Below are positions 28,550 to 28,956 of a DNA stretch of 28,956 nt, in pieces. The position numbers were made by a program, and so were the translations under genes. Within the stretch, counting starts at the first letter, position 1; every line of letters begins with the position of its first letter. Source of the stretch: Endotrypanum monterogeii (taxonomy: Eukaryota > Euglenozoa > Kinetoplastea > Trypanosomatida > Trypanosomatidae); contig CM007345.1 of assembly GCA_000333855.2 (NCBI GenBank), positions 230,447-259,402 on the forward strand, read 5' to 3'. The notes under the pieces were generated by a model that was not told where the DNA came from, did no database searches, and was given only the letters and a program-made list of their open reading frames with translations.

Positions 28550-28956
28550 ATGTCTGACGAAGATCACGATTTCTCGCAGCAGGGCGGCGGCGATAATGCG
28601 TCCAAGACGTACCCTCTCGCGGCAGGTGCCTTGAAGAAGGGTGGGTATGTGTGCATCAACAGCCGCCCATGCAAGGTGATCGACCTGTCCGTGTCCAAGA
28701 CGGGCAAGCATGGTCACGCCAAAGTGAGCATCGTTGCGACCGACATCTTCACAGGCAATCGCCTCGAGGATCAGGCTCCATCGACGCACAACGTGGAGGT
28801 GCCATTCGTGAAGACCTTCACATACAGTGTCCTGGATATTCAACCCAATGAGGACCCCTCCCTCCCAGCTCACCTCTCTCTGATGAATGATGAGGGCGAG
28901 AGCCGTGAGGACCTCGATATGCCCCCAGATGCGGCTTTGGCTGCACAGATCAAGGA
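28550..28956 (+). CDS. EIF5A: Translation factor eIF5A (5' part, cut by the window end)
   Basis: The frame opens at the ATG at 28550 and runs to the window end without a stop (135 full codons). The translation begins [20 protein letters not shown]. It contains the hypusine loop [10 protein letters not shown], in which Lys53 is the residue that becomes hypusine, flanked by the two-domain eIF5A body ([14 protein letters not shown] at 21-34; later [18 protein letters not shown] in the OB-fold part). eIF5A promotes peptide-bond formation at difficult sequences such as polyproline and helps termination; its modification needs spermidine, which ties it to trypanosomatid polyamine metabolism. About 30 C-terminal residues should lie beyond the window, judging from the usual size of about 166 in this group. 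It is the first gene of the rightward unit. Confidence 0.97.
   Translation, partial: MSDEDHDFSQQGGGDNASKTYPLAAGALKKGGYVCINSRPCKVIDLSVSKTGKHGHAKVSIVATDIFTGNRLEDQAPSTHNVEVPFVKTFTYSVLDIQPNEDPSLPAHLSLMNDEGESREDLDMPPDAALAAQIK

Noticed and set aside
1..28956. CRISPR array, bacterial operon or prophage features
   Set aside because: No regularly spaced repeats, Shine-Dalgarno-led operons or phage genes are present; the genes and splice signals are eukaryotic and trypanosomatid in type.

Overview
The window looks like nuclear DNA of a trypanosomatid, most likely a Leishmania-type parasite. The protein genes are long and uninterrupted. Seven lie head-to-tail on the minus strand. Most starts sit just downstream of a polypyrimidine tract and an AG, the signal for spliced-leader trans-splicing. 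The intergenic DNA is crowded with (TG)n, (TA)n and poly-A/poly-T runs. One sequence resembles the degenerate retroposons (SIDER) of Leishmania. The eIF5A at the right end has the trypanosomatid-type N-terminus. The species call is inference; I could not search a database.

Layout. 1-3231 is gene-free and holds one copy (A1) of a dispersed repeat I call repeat A. 3232-8214 (-) is a very large protein with a clear alpha-kinase (MHCK/EF2K type) catalytic domain. 8215-11826 is gene-free, with simple repeats and a strong purine bias on the + strand. 11827-15024 (-) and 15835-17445 (-) are two long proteins I do not recognise. 17502-22469 is a 5-kb gene-free stretch containing two more repeat A copies and a SIDER2-like element. 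22470-26648 (-) is a compact cluster: a SCAMP-like four-pass membrane protein, a thioredoxin with a SAP-like C-terminal tail, and two small hypothetical proteins. 26649-28549 separates these minus-strand genes from eIF5A on the plus strand (28550 to the window end, incomplete). It is therefore a divergent strand-switch region, the usual site of bidirectional RNA polymerase II initiation in these organisms, and it contains the fourth repeat A copy.

The seven minus-strand genes would be one polycistronic unit running leftwards from the strand switch. No single pathway is apparent: translation factor, membrane traffic, redox and an atypical kinase sit together, as is normal for such units. Several upstream non-ATG extensions of the open frames were discarded in favour of the first ATG after a plausible splice acceptor.

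The most unusual material is (1) repeat A, four copies in both orientations, near-identical where they overlap, of a type I cannot name; (2) the architecture of the alpha-kinase; (3) the thioredoxin-SAP-like fusion; and (4) the repeat-loaded strand-switch and 5-kb intergenic regions.
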